The translations under genes and the position numbers were made by a program. A model generated the notes under the pieces. The model saw only the letters and a program-made list of their open reading frames with translations, had not been told where the DNA came from and made no database searches. Of a stretch of DNA of 64,000 nt, positions 14,959 through 20,794 are shown piece after piece; within the stretch, counting starts at the first letter, position 1; each line of letters starts with the position of its first letter. The stretch spans positions 1 through 64,000 of the forward strand of contig JAFXQR010000033.1 in assembly GCA_017526985.1 (NCBI GenBank), read 5' to 3'. This stretch comes from Lachnospiraceae bacterium (GTDB lineage Bacteria; Bacillota; Clostridia; Lachnospirales; Lachnospiraceae).

Positions 14959-16002
14959 TTACTCTTCGTTCTTCAGCAGATACTTATTGCTTACCACCTT
15001 CATGGATAAGGATCCGCCGATCCGCTTGCTGAATACCGGCTCGACAGGCCGGATCACAATGCCTTCCTTACGGCCGCCATTCGGATATTCTCCGTCTGCC
15101 CTTGCAAGAAGAGCATCCACAGTCGGGTACTTGGACGGAAGATCCGTATCTACTTCTTCGATCGGTACCATATTTAAGCTCAGTTCCGTACAAATCTCCT
15201 GCATCTTACGCAGTCCAACACGCTTTCCGTTTACACGCACGGTAAATACATACCATTCCGGTCTTGTTAACTTCAAACGGTTCTTCTGAATCCCAGGTGC
15301 GCAAAACTCGCCCTGAATTGTAAATAACTGCAGACCGTTTCTCTTTGCGTAATCCGTTACCTTTTCCTCGATTCCGTCACGCTTCACCAGTTCATAGAAA
15401 CCGCTGGTACCATCGTTCTTGTATTCGTAGTTATGTCCGGTTACATGGAAACCATCCGCGTCAACCGATACCGAATGCGAAGAACCGTCCATCTTGGTAC
15501 TGATATAGTATTCCAGTCCGGCAAACTCACCGATCAGTTCCGGATCCGCCTGTACTCTGGTTTCATCTGTCTTCGGTACATCCATAGGCAGTGTTCCGAT
15601 GATCGTGCCGCCGCTGGATGCTGCCTCTTCGATCTCCCACTTCTTTACCCCGAGCAGTTCGGATACATCCGTACCAATTTCAATGCCTTGTGCAATTTCC
15701 GAAAATGCGGTGATCGGAAGCAAAAGTCCCTGGGATACCTGCCCCCGAAACTTCATGGTCCGCAAACGGAAGCCCTCTCCCATAAGATCCGTCTTGCGGT
15801 AACTGTTGCTCCGCAGAAACTCAAACTCTGCACGAACCGGAAGGAAACTATCGATCTCAAAGTAGACCGCCTTATCTCCGGCCTGCATCTGTCCTTTATT
15901 AACTACACACTGCCAGCCGAGAACATGAGCCAGTTCAATCTTGTCGGCTCCTTCGATCGGCTCGACACTTATCACACTCTGAATACTTGCTAACTTTCTC
16001 AT
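14959..16002 (-). CDS. RNA ligase, DraRnl (Rnl5) family
   Basis: 347 residues. N-terminal OB-like domain (residues 1-100), then an adenylyltransferase domain with the nucleotidyl-lysine motif STKMDGSS (K170), QGEFCAPG, GRKEGIVIRP and SMKVVSNKYL. This layout matches the Deinococcus Rnl5-type ligase, which seals nicks with a 3'-OH RNA end. With the T4 Rnl1-like enzyme at 33635, the CCA-adding enzyme and the tRNA arrays, a role in repairing or joining tRNA is the natural inference. It follows the HNH gene closely and precedes the phosphatase gene in one run. Confidence 0.92.
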   Translation of the reverse strand: MRKLASIQSVISVEPIEGADKIELAHVLGWQCVVNKGQMQAGDKAVYFEIDSFLPVRAEFEFLRSNSYRKTDLMGEGFRLRTMKFRGQVSQGLLLPITAFSEIAQGIEIGTDVSELLGVKKWEIEEAASSGGTIIGTLPMDVPKTDETRVQADPELIGEFAGLEYYISTKMDGSSHSVSVDADGFHVTGHNYEYKNDGTSGFYELVKRDGIEEKVTDYAKRNGLQLFTIQGEFCAPGIQKNRLKLTRPEWYVFTVRVNGKRVGLRKMQEICTELSLNMVPIEEVDTDLPSKYPTVDALLARADGEYPNGGRKEGIVIRPVEPVFSKRIGGSLSMKVVSNKYLLKNEE

Positions 16003-16005
16003 TTT

Positions 16006-16380
16006 TTACTCCTTTTCTATTTTGTCTGCTTTCTTTTCGTTACAGATCCGGCACATAACCTGATAGTTGCTCATTGCATTTGTGCCGCCTTTGGATTTCG
16101 GAAGGATATGATCTTTGGTAAACAAGACCTCCTGACCGTTTTTGGTGCCATACAGGTTTAAGTGATATGAGCCATCCTTAGCACTCCGTTCCATAGCAAA
16201 ATACTGTCCTTCCAATCCGCACCGGCAGCATTTGCATCCATCCCGCTTAAACAGCCGGTAACGGTCAGAATCTGCATTGATCATTTCACCATCCAATTCC
16301 ACCTTGGCACCAAATTCATATATTTTATTGCCAAGAGCCGTAAATACTGTTGTAATGGAATAAATTCCTCGCCTTTGCAT
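16006..16380 (-). CDS. HNH endonuclease-like protein
   Basis: 124 residues. Zinc-binding CKCCRCG and CRICNEKK pairs enclose the HNH core FTKDHILPKSKGG. It could be a freestanding homing endonuclease or a nicking nuclease. First gene of a run led by a phage promoter motif and followed by the RNA ligase gene with a 3-bp gap. Confidence 0.85.
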   Translation of the reverse strand: MQRRGIYSITTVFTALGNKIYEFGAKVELDGEMINADSDRYRLFKRDGCKCCRCGLEGQYFAMERSAKDGSYHLNLYGTKNGQEVLFTKDHILPKSKGGTNAMSNYQVMCRICNEKKADKIEKE

Positions 16381-16444
16381 TGTTTACTCCTTATCTATCT
16401 GCGCTGATACTGAAATCAAATCTGTCTTTCTTTCTGTTCTGACA

Positions 16445-16468
16445 GTATATGAAAAAAGATATTTCACC
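16445..16468 (-). promoter_or_regulatory. phage promoter motif
   Basis: GGTGAAATATCTTTTTTCAT followed by ATAC on the minus strand, upstream of the HNH gene and just after the terminator of tRNA array 2. Confidence 0.72.
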
Positions 16469-16471
16469 AGG

Positions 16472-16503
16472 AATAAAAAAAAGACCAGAGTATGGTCTTT
16501 TGT
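16472..16503 (-). terminator. terminator of tRNA array 2
   Basis: AAAAGACCA / TGGTCTTTT stem followed by a T run on the minus strand, 26 bases after the initiator tRNA. Confidence 0.8.
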
Positions 16504-16528
16504 CACAGATTGCGTTACACTGCGATAA

Positions 16529-16599
16529 TTGCGGGAGCCGGATTCGAACCGGCGTATCTGGGATATGAGCCCAGCAAGGTGCCTCTCCTTAATCCCGCG
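16529..16599 (-). tRNA. initiator tRNA-fMet(CAT)
   Basis: All three initiator marks are present: mismatched first pair (C1 against A72), three G:C pairs at the base of the anticodon loop (CTGGG/CCCAG, loop CTCATAT), and A11:T24 in the D-stem. T-loop TTCGAAT. No CCA encoded. Confidence 0.9.
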
Positions 16600-16607
16600 A
16601 TAATATT

Positions 16608-16689
16608 GACCAGGTGGATTTCTACCACATCTTTCTGGCTTTCCAGAGAACGAGACACATCCGGCGTTTGCCATTTCGCCACTTTCCCA
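16608..16689 (-). pseudogene. degenerate Leu-like tRNA
   Basis: A Leu-type D-arm (TGGCGAAATGGCAAACGCC), a variable-arm hairpin (TCTGG/CCAGA) and a T-arm with an odd TAGAAAT loop are visible, but the anticodon arm is two bases short and the acceptor does not pair well. Confidence 0.4.
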
Positions 16690-16760
16690 AGCCCCCAGCC
16701 GGATTCGAACCAGCATACACTGCTTACAAGGCAGTAGTCCTACCATTAGACGATGGAGGC
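16690..16760 (-). tRNA. tRNA-Thr(TGT)
   Basis: Acceptor GCCTCCA/TGGGGGC, anticodon stem ACTGC/GCAGT with loop CTTGTAA, T-loop TTCGAAT. The only Thr tRNA in the window. Confidence 0.9.
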
Positions 16761-16881
16761 ATAGGATCAATGAAGCAGATACCATTGATCCATGAGGCCC
16801 ATAAATTGATTTATATTCCGCACCAAAGGTGTTTAACACCGCCAATCCGTCGATTGTCTGCATGGCCATCTGTGCGGTTAT

Positions 16882-17060
16882 TGTGAGGGTAAGGATTTGC
16901 ACCTTACATAGTGTTCATGTCACGACTTTGGAGTTGATTGCATTCATCCATTATAGTAACACCTTACGTTCTTTCGCTAGTACCTGCTGCAATTCGGTTG
17001 CTAGTTACTTGCCCGTTCCTGTTTACGGGACTAAGCGTCTACCTTTTTCCGCCACCTCAC
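16882..17060 (-). tRNA. possible interrupted Leu-type tRNA
   Basis: The 5' part has GTGAGG and a textbook Leu D-arm (TGGCGGAAAAAGGTAGACGC). About 120 bases on lie a variable-arm hairpin, a T-arm with loop TGCAAAT and the complementary CCCTCAC. Taken together they would form one class II tRNA carrying about 90 extra bases in the anticodon region. The anticodon cannot be read with confidence; two unrelated remnants are also possible. Confidence 0.35.
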
Positions 17061-17077
17061 GATTTGTTAACTTGTTT

Positions 17078-17212
17078 TTATGCTGCCTGCTGCTCTACGA
17101 TCTCAAAATACTCTTCAGAGATATCGTAGTTTTCAAGCAGATCTTCTTTGTTTTCTGCCTGGCAGGTATATACGCTGCCATCCTGCCTACTTGTGCAGAT
17201 ATAAGTCTTCAT
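17078..17212 (-). CDS. 44-aa hypothetical protein within array 2
   Basis: ATG at 17212 with GGTGGTGAAAG upstream. It starts MKTYICTSRQDGSVYTC and has an acidic C-terminal half (YDISEEYFEIVEQQAA). No family recognised. Its composition does not match the neighbouring tRNAs, so it is not read as a leader peptide. Confidence 0.55.
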   Translation of the reverse strand: MKTYICTSRQDGSVYTCQAENKEDLLENYDISEEYFEIVEQQAA

Positions 17213-17256
17213 TACTTTCACCACCTTTTTTAATGCTCATACCATACTTTGCTTCA

Positions 17257-17329
17257 TCGGAGTGGCGGGACTCGAACCCACGGCATCGTGATCCCAAATC
17301 ACGCAGTCTACCAACTGACTTACACCCCG
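17257..17329 (-). tRNA. tRNA-Pro(TGG)
   Basis: Acceptor CGGGGTG/CACTCCG, anticodon stem CGTGA/TCACG with loop TTTGGGA, T-loop TTCGAGT. Confidence 0.92.
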
Positions 17330-17574
17330 ATAACGGCATCCCACCGTCAAAGGGCTATCACATGCGTAACCTGTTACGCCTTATAGCGATCTGTCGGTAT
17401 AGCCTTACCGCCACATACTACTTCCTTTTCGGGAAAACAGAATTCCTTGCCTTTTATCACTTGTACTTGGTGCGTATTATGACAAGTTCATCTGAGCTGT
17501 TTAAGGTTGCCATCCTACAAGCGTTTCCCGACTACTCACCCGAGCGGCGAACACTTGCGAAAACTCGTAAGGTC
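17330..17574 (-). other. structured gap without a clear gene
   Basis: No convincing gene. The minus strand holds a compact foldable segment: outer stem GGCTAT/ATAGCC (about 17353-17404) enclosing the hairpin GCGTAAC/GTTACGC. The rest is unassigned. Confidence 0.35.
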
Positions 17575-17648
17575 TGAGATGGACAAGATTCGAACTCGCA
17601 ATCTATTCCCAATACTGAGGATCATTTTACCAATTAAACTACCATCCC
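17575..17648 (-). tRNA. tRNA, anticodon uncertain (possibly GTA)
   Basis: Acceptor GGGATGG/CCATCTC and T-loop TTCGAAT are good. The anticodon stem is short (TCCT/GGGA) with loop CAGTATT, which would read GTA but has A at position 33 and no long variable arm as expected for tRNA-Tyr. Confidence 0.6.
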
Positions 17649-17670
17649 ATTCTGTAAACCTCACGCCTCG

Positions 17671-17744
17671 TGGAGCATAAGGGATTTGAACCCTTGACCC
17701 CCTGCTTGCAAGGCAGGTGCTCGTCCCAACTGAGCTAATGCCCC
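17671..17744 (-). tRNA. tRNA-Ala(TGC)
   Basis: Acceptor GGGGCAT/ATGCTCC, discriminator A, anticodon loop CTTGCAA, T-loop TTCAAAT. Confidence 0.92.
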
Positions 17745-17854
17745 ATATTTTGGGTTTAGGCCAGCTTTCTCCCAGCTCGGAGTCGAACCGGTCTCTATCT
17801 TTCGATAGCATCCCACCACAGGACCAGCCAGGATACTAACTAACCATGCCCAAA

Positions 17855-17928
17855 CGACCTCGACGGGATTTGAACCCGCGACCCTCTGCGTGACAGGCAG
17901 GCATTCTAACCAACTGAACTACGAGGCC
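17855..17928 (-). tRNA. tRNA-Asp(GTC)
   Basis: Acceptor GGCCTCG/CGAGGTC, discriminator G, anticodon loop CTGTCAC, T-loop TTCAAAT. First tRNA of array 2. Confidence 0.92.
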
Positions 17929-18008
17929 GATAATATTTTCAATGTTCGAACAACAATATCCCACAAGGGGATTTTCTTCAAAGACGCTGATATTCATCAG
18001 CTTTCCTT

Positions 18009-18102
18009 CGTACTAAGGTTTCAAAAGACGAAACCTAAGTTCTCAGTTATCCTGCTGGATTCCTATGTACTAAGGTTTGAAAATACCAAACCTAAGTACA
18101 TA
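18009..18102 (-). promoter_or_regulatory. tandem hairpin leader of array 2
   Basis: Just downstream of the promoter motif at 18104-18127 the transcript would fold into a 17-bp hairpin (arms CTATGTACTTAGGTTTG and CAAACCTTAGTACATAG, one mismatch), followed 30 bases later by a second copy with an 11-bp stem (ACTTAGGTTTC/GAAACCTTAGT). The repeats share sequence. Role unknown; 5'-end protection or a processing signal is possible. Confidence 0.6.
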
Positions 18103-18103
18103 G

Positions 18104-18127
18104 TTATATGAAAAATAATATTTCACC
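18104..18127 (-). promoter_or_regulatory. phage promoter motif of array 2
   Basis: A consensus copy (GGTGAAATATTATTTTTCAT then ATAA) on the minus strand, upstream of tRNA array 2. Confidence 0.75.
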
Positions 18128-18129
18128 AG

Positions 18130-18624
18130 TTATTTACTGATCTTATCAGCAATACTGGATGCTGCGTAACTGTACGGCTTGCATTTTGCTTCAAAGCCGC
18201 AGGCTTTGATCCATCCGACCAGCCCAGGGATCAACTCTTTTGTTTTTCCTTTATCGCTCCATCCGGCATCCACATGGATAGATAAAAGAGTGTTCTCCCG
18301 CATCTTCTTATATTTGCTTTCTTCATCCAGTTCGCCAACCAGGTTCATCATAACTTCCAGAGACCTGGATGTTTCGGTATTCAGCTTCTGCTTTACATTT
18401 GTGATCCGGTCGATCCGGTCGATCTCATAAAAGAAGATTCCACCGTGTCCCTCTTTGTACGCTGCGATTACCGTAACCATCTTGGTATCATTAAAGTTCT
18501 GGCTGTCCGTTCCAACAACGATCTGGAACACGCCATCTGTATTTTTATTCTTGTCGTAAAATTCCAGGATCTTATCCGGTATCTGCTCGATATTCAGTTT
18601 TCCGTATGTTTCACTCTGGAACAT
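18130..18624 (-). CDS. DUF458/YkuK-like RNase H-fold protein, copy 2
   Basis: 164 residues, start MFQSETYGKLNIEQIPDKI, closely similar to the product of 12683-13177 along the whole length, including FQIVVGTDSQNF and LLSIHVDAGWSDKGKT. A GGAAAAGAG ribosome site precedes the ATG at 18624. The gene shares a transcript with the tRNA-Lys(TTT) just upstream, so the two would be expressed together. Confidence 0.82.
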   Translation of the reverse strand: MFQSETYGKLNIEQIPDKILEFYDKNKNTDGVFQIVVGTDSQNFNDTKMVTVIAAYKEGHGGIFFYEIDRIDRITNVKQKLNTETSRSLEVMMNLVGELDEESKYKKMRENTLLSIHVDAGWSDKGKTKELIPGLVGWIKACGFEAKCKPYSYAASSIADKISK

Positions 18625-18653
18625 CTCTTTTCCTTCTTTTACTGTAAATTTAC

Positions 18654-18726
18654 TGCGCCTGACGGGATTCGAACCCATGACCCTTCGATTAAAAGTCGAA
18701 TGCTCTACCTACTGAGCTATAGGCGC
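18654..18726 (-). tRNA. tRNA-Lys(TTT)
   Basis: Acceptor GCGCCTA/CAGGCGC (last pair mismatched), discriminator A, anticodon stem TTCGA/TCGAA with loop CTTTTAA, T-loop TTCGAAT. Encoded immediately upstream of the DUF458 gene. Confidence 0.88.
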
Positions 18727-18748
18727 ATATTTTTCATCATTATATCTA

Positions 18749-18774
18749 TATATGAGAGCAGCGATTTTCTGCGT
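18749..18774 (-). repeat. family B hairpin element (leader of tRNA-Lys)
   Basis: Minus-strand GGACGCAG, 7-base spacer, CTGCTCTC, directly downstream of the promoter motif at 18779-18804. Related copies lie at about 22070-22092 and inside two tRNA T-loops. Confidence 0.6.
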
Positions 18775-18778
18775 CCAT

Positions 18779-18804
18779 AGATATATGAAAAATAATATTT
18801 AACC
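18779..18804 (-). promoter_or_regulatory. phage promoter motif
   Basis: Minus-strand consensus copy (GGTTAAATATTATTTTTCAT then ATATCT), driving tRNA-Lys(TTT) and the DUF458 gene. Confidence 0.75.
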
Positions 18805-18834
18805 ATTATGGAGCTCGTATTCTCCTTTTGATCA

Positions 18835-18920
18835 AATGTGTGGACGGATTTGCACCGTCGTCTCTTCGCATTGCGGTTTAGCCTGGGATTCGGCGTGTTT
18901 TCCTACGAAACTACACACAT
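18835..18920 (-). tRNA. tRNA-like gene, isotype unknown
   Basis: Acceptor ATGTGTG/CACACAT, D-stem GTTT/AAAC and T-arm GACGG/CCGTC with loop TGCAAAT are clear, but the 36 bases between the D and T arms do not fold into a normal anticodon arm. It may be degenerate or carry an insertion. Last gene of array 3. Confidence 0.45.
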
Positions 18921-18934
18921 ATAATAGTTCCCAA

Positions 18935-19039
18935 TCGGTAGAGCAGGATTCGAAAGCAGCTTCGCTGCGTCCTTAACCTGCGAACCTTTCGGAACGGTTT
19001 TACAGACCGTCGCCTTTGACCACTTGGCTATATCTACCG
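18935..19039 (-). tRNA. tRNA-Tyr(GTA) with a 22-nt T-loop insertion
   Basis: Acceptor CGGTAGA/TCTACCG, discriminator A, anticodon stem ACGGT/ACCGT with loop CTGTAAA, variable arm present. The T-stem GCAGG/CCTGC encloses T, then a 22-nt insert (18951-18972), then TCGAAT. The insert is a family B hairpin (GGACGCAGC, GAA, GCTGCT). Confidence 0.78.
18951..18972 (-). repeat. family B hairpin element (in tRNA-Tyr T-loop)
   Basis: GACGCAGC / GCTGC hairpin with a GAA loop inserted after the first T of the T-loop. Approximate limits. Confidence 0.6.
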
Positions 19040-19043
19040 TAAC

Positions 19044-19130
19044 TCCCCCTCCTGAGAATCGGACTCAGCAGTGTCCATTACGACAGCGGGATTTACAGTC
19101 CCGCCCGCAGCCATTGCGGTCTAAAGGGGG
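19044..19130 (-). tRNA. tRNA-Tyr(GTA)
   Basis: Acceptor CCCCCTT/GAGGGGG, discriminator A, anticodon loop CTGTAAA, long variable arm, T-loop TCCGATT (C at position 55). Its 5' end abuts the stop codon of a Tyr-rich mini-ORF. Confidence 0.88.
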
Positions 19131-19169
19131 TTAATAATAATCAGTTTTCTCGTAATAATAGCTTTCCAT
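19131..19169 (-). CDS. Tyr-rich mini-ORF before tRNA-Tyr
   Basis: Twelve codons, MESYYYEKTDYY, with AAGGAG 11 bases before the ATG. Five of 12 residues are Tyr. The stop codon ends one base from tRNA-Tyr(GTA), and a second tRNA-Tyr follows. It is read as a cognate-codon leader peptide; no terminator is visible here. Confidence 0.6.
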   Translation of the reverse strand: MESYYYEKTDYY

Positions 19170-19240
19170 TTATTTTTTTTCTCCTTATGGTTCTATGATC
19201 TGCATTAGCGCCTGTAATACAGATCGATATATTGTTTTAG

Positions 19241-19314
19241 AGTGGATAGCGGGATTTGAACCCGTACCTGCGACATGGCAAGCCGCTATGCTAACCGTTA
19301 AACACCATACCCAC
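19241..19314 (-). tRNA. tRNA-Gly(GCC)
   Basis: Acceptor GTGGGTA/TATCCAC, discriminator T, anticodon stem GCGGC/GTCGC with loop TTGCCAT, T-loop TTCAAAT. Confidence 0.88.
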
Positions 19315-19343
19315 ATTTTTGTCAAAACACATATTGTACATAA

Positions 19344-19366
19344 GCGGTCCGGAGTCGAACCAGCTC
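19344..19366 (-). pseudogene. tRNA T-arm fragment
   Basis: An isolated T-arm-like hairpin (loop TTCGACT) directly after tRNA-Lys(CTT), with no matching 5' half. Confidence 0.35.
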
Positions 19367-19371
19367 TTCAA

Positions 19372-19443
19372 TGCCTGTGACAGGATTCGAACCTGCAGCC
19401 AGACGATTAAGAGTCGCCTGCTCTACCATTGAGCCACACAGAC
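19372..19443 (-). tRNA. tRNA-Lys(CTT)
   Basis: Acceptor GTCTGTG/CACAGGC, discriminator A, anticodon stem GGCGA/TCGTC with loop CTCTTAA, T-loop TTCGAAT. Confidence 0.9.
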
Positions 19444-19488
19444 GCACATAAACTTATTTTGTTTATGCAGATGATTGCTCATCTCTAC

Positions 19489-19560
19489 TGCGTCTGACAG
19501 GATTCGAACCTGCGATATACGGGTTAAAAGCCCGTTGCCATACCACTTGGCTACAGACGC
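19489..19560 (-). tRNA. tRNA-Lys(TTT)
   Basis: Acceptor GCGTCTG/CAGACGC, discriminator A, anticodon stem ACGGG/CCCGT with loop CTTTTAA, T-loop TTCGAAT. Preceded by a Lys-rich mini-ORF. Confidence 0.92.
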
Positions 19561-19564
19561 ATAT

Positions 19565-19615
19565 CTATGTTTTCTTGTCGCACTTATCGGGATTTCGTTT
19601 CTGTTTTCGTTTCAT
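19565..19615 (-). CDS. Lys-rich mini-ORF before tRNA-Lys
   Basis: Sixteen codons, MKRKQKRNPDKCDKKT, with an AGAGAGG ribosome site eight bases upstream of the ATG. Six residues are Lys and two Arg. The stop lies 4 bases before tRNA-Lys(TTT), and tRNA-Lys(CTT) follows. It is read as a cognate-codon leader peptide. Confidence 0.58.
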   Translation of the reverse strand: MKRKQKRNPDKCDKKT

Positions 19616-19644
19616 TATACATACCTCTCTCTGTTTTAACTTAA

Positions 19645-19718
19645 TACGCAGAGATGGAATCGAACCATCGGCGTTAACGTGTATAAGACGTATCCCTTCA
19701 CCACTTGGGTATCTGCGC
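19645..19718 (-). tRNA. tRNA-Ile(TAT)
   Basis: Acceptor GCGCAGA/TCTGCGT, anticodon loop CTTATAC giving TAT, T-loop TTCGATT. Reads AUA directly without needing lysidine-modified CAT. Confidence 0.85.
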
Positions 19719-19722
19719 ATAT

Positions 19723-19801
19723 TGGTGGCTGTCAGATTCGAACTGACTCCGCAACGGTTGCATCCGTTCTTTTTCCATTCCGGTGCGTCCACCAGACCAC
19801 C
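19723..19801 (-). tRNA. tRNA-like gene, possibly Cys(GCA)
   Basis: Acceptor GGTGGTC/AGCCACC with one mismatch, T-arm GTCAG/CTGAC with loop TTCGAAT. The anticodon stem AACGG/CCGTT has a six-base loop ATGCAA containing GCA, and the D-arm is abnormal (GGTG/CACC hairpin). Function doubtful. Confidence 0.5.
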
Positions 19802-19807
19802 AACATC

Positions 19808-19903
19808 AGTGGATAACGGGATTTGTGAGCGGTGCTCTTCCGCGTCTTTAACCCGCATAAGCTGTCTGGCAGGCAGCTATGCTAACCATTGCATCATATC
19901 CAC
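19808..19903 (-). tRNA. tRNA-Gly(GCC) with a 25-nt T-loop insertion
   Basis: Acceptor GTGGATA/TATCCAC, discriminator T, anticodon loop CTGCCAG. The T-stem GCGGG/CCCGT encloses T, a 25-nt insert holding a family B hairpin (AGACGCGG, 7 bases, CCGCTCA), then CAAAT. Confidence 0.75.
19824..19849 (-). repeat. family B hairpin element (in tRNA-Gly T-loop)
   Basis: GACGCGG / CCGCT hairpin inserted in the T-loop. Approximate limits. Confidence 0.6.
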
Positions 19904-19906
19904 ATA

Positions 19907-19978
19907 AGCACGATACGGGGTTTGAACCCGCTCCCCCAGTTTGGAAGACTGGTATGCAGCCAATTACACCTATCGTGC
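19907..19978 (-). tRNA. tRNA-Gly(TCC)
   Basis: Acceptor GCACGAT/ATCGTGC, discriminator T, anticodon stem CCAGT/ACTGG with loop CTTCCAA, T-loop TTCAAAC. Confidence 0.92.
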
Positions 19979-20050
19979 ATAGGGGAGGGAAGTGCCTTTC
20001 TTAACTCCCCATATGAAATTTTAATGTACTTTGCAGATTACTCTGCAGTA

Positions 20051-20123
20051 TCACTCCGGGGAGATTTGAACTCCTCGTTTCCGGCTTGAGAGGCCGGCGT
20101 CCTCACCGTTAGACGACGGAGCG
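20051..20123 (-). tRNA. tRNA-Glu(CTC)
   Basis: Acceptor CGCTCCG/CGGAGTG, discriminator A, anticodon stem CCGGC/GCCGG with loop CTCTCAA, T-loop TTCAAAT. Confidence 0.9.
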
Positions 20124-20128
20124 ATTCG

Positions 20129-20201
20129 CACCCGGTAGGAGGCTCGAACTCCTATCTGCACCTTGAAAGGGTGCTATCCTCACCTGTTAGAAGAACCGGG
20201 C
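20129..20201 (-). tRNA. tRNA-Glu(TTC)
   Basis: Acceptor GCCCGGT/ACCGGGT, discriminator G, anticodon stem GCACC/GGTGC with loop CTTTCAA, T-loop TTCGAGC. Confidence 0.9.
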
Positions 20202-20267
20202 ATTACATGACGCTTTTAGGTTTATGTTTAACAGACATATCCTTATAGATTGCTGTAAGCGTCACAA

Positions 20268-20341
20268 TTGCAGGGACGGGATTTGAACCCGCAATCTTCG
20301 GGGTATGAACCCGACATGTTTGCCAGTTACACTACCCTGCG
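20268..20341 (-). tRNA. tRNA-Met(CAT)
   Basis: Anticodon stem TCGGG/CCCGA with loop TTCATAC, T-loop TTCAAAT, discriminator A. It has a C1/A72 mismatch as in initiators but T11:A24 as in elongators; most likely an elongator or a mixed form. Confidence 0.82.
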
Positions 20342-20345
20342 ATAG

Positions 20346-20416
20346 TAGCGGGTACGGGATTTGCACCCGTGTCTTCAGGTTATGGGCCTGACAAGGAACT
20401 ACTCCTCTAACCCGCA
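20346..20416 (-). tRNA. tRNA-Met(CAT), unusual
   Basis: Acceptor TGCGGGT/ACCCGCT with a T1/T72 mismatch, A11:T24 in the D-stem, anticodon loop CCCATAA with C33, T-loop TGCAAAT. Some initiator-like traits but no three G:C pairs. It could also be a CAT-type Ile tRNA. Confidence 0.7.
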
Positions 20417-20417
20417 A

Positions 20418-20489
20418 TCGAAAGCGCCGGACTCGGACCGTTCCTCTCCCTTCCGACGGGAGTATGCAAACCCTTACACTTCGCTCTCG
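20418..20489 (-). tRNA. tRNA-Pro(CGG)
   Basis: Acceptor CGAGAGC/GCTTTCG, discriminator A, anticodon stem CTCCC/GGGAG with loop GTCGGAA. The T-stem is weak and the T-loop is TCCGAGT. Confidence 0.75.
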
Positions 20490-20604
20490 TGGTGGCACCC
20501 CAACCGTTCATGACACGGCGACTCTGCAGAGATTTAAGGGTGCTAACCTTAGCCTAAACATACTTGCCATGCACGTTCGTTTTCAAGCAGCTAAGGTATT
20601 TTCG

Positions 20605-20677
20605 TCGGAATGACAGGACTTGAACCTGCAACCTCATGATCCCAAATCACGCATGCTACCAATTGCACCACATCCCG
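20605..20677 (-). tRNA. tRNA-Pro(TGG)
   Basis: Acceptor CGGGATG/CATTCCG, discriminator A, anticodon loop TTTGGGA, T-loop TTCAAGT. Second Pro(TGG) gene in the window. Confidence 0.92.
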
Positions 20678-20682
20678 ATATG

Positions 20683-20754
20683 ATTCTCGCCCTCTAAAAC
20701 TTACAAAACTCAGCACCCGTCAGGATGTGCCACACCAAAGTGTGCCAGCGAGAA
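20683..20754 (-). pseudogene. degenerate tRNA
   Basis: A perfect acceptor TTCTCGC/GCGAGAA at normal tRNA distance (72 nt) with a D-like and an anticodon-like hairpin (GCAC/GGTGC), but no recognisable T-arm. Confidence 0.4.
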
Positions 20755-20794
20755 GAGATTTAGCATGGTACCCTGCCTTATCTCAGTTTTAGCG

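Noticed and set aside
16384..16902. A long minus-strand open frame across array 2
   Set aside because: It runs straight through tRNA-fMet and tRNA-Thr and has no placed ribosome site; the tRNAs explain the conservation.
17770..17835. A T-arm-like sequence (loop TTCGACT) before tRNA-Asp
   Set aside because: No acceptor, D-arm or anticodon arm could be paired with it; too weak to call as a tRNA.
17930..18010. An ORF with a good ribosome site reading MNISVFEENPLVGYCCSN before tRNA-Asp
   Set aside because: It has no stop before the tRNA, its composition does not match array 2, and no terminator follows, so it was not called a leader peptide.
18744..18760. A second promoter-like TATATGAGAG sequence near 18749
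   Set aside because: It lacks the A/T-rich half of the motif and coincides with the family B hairpin that follows the true motif at 18779.
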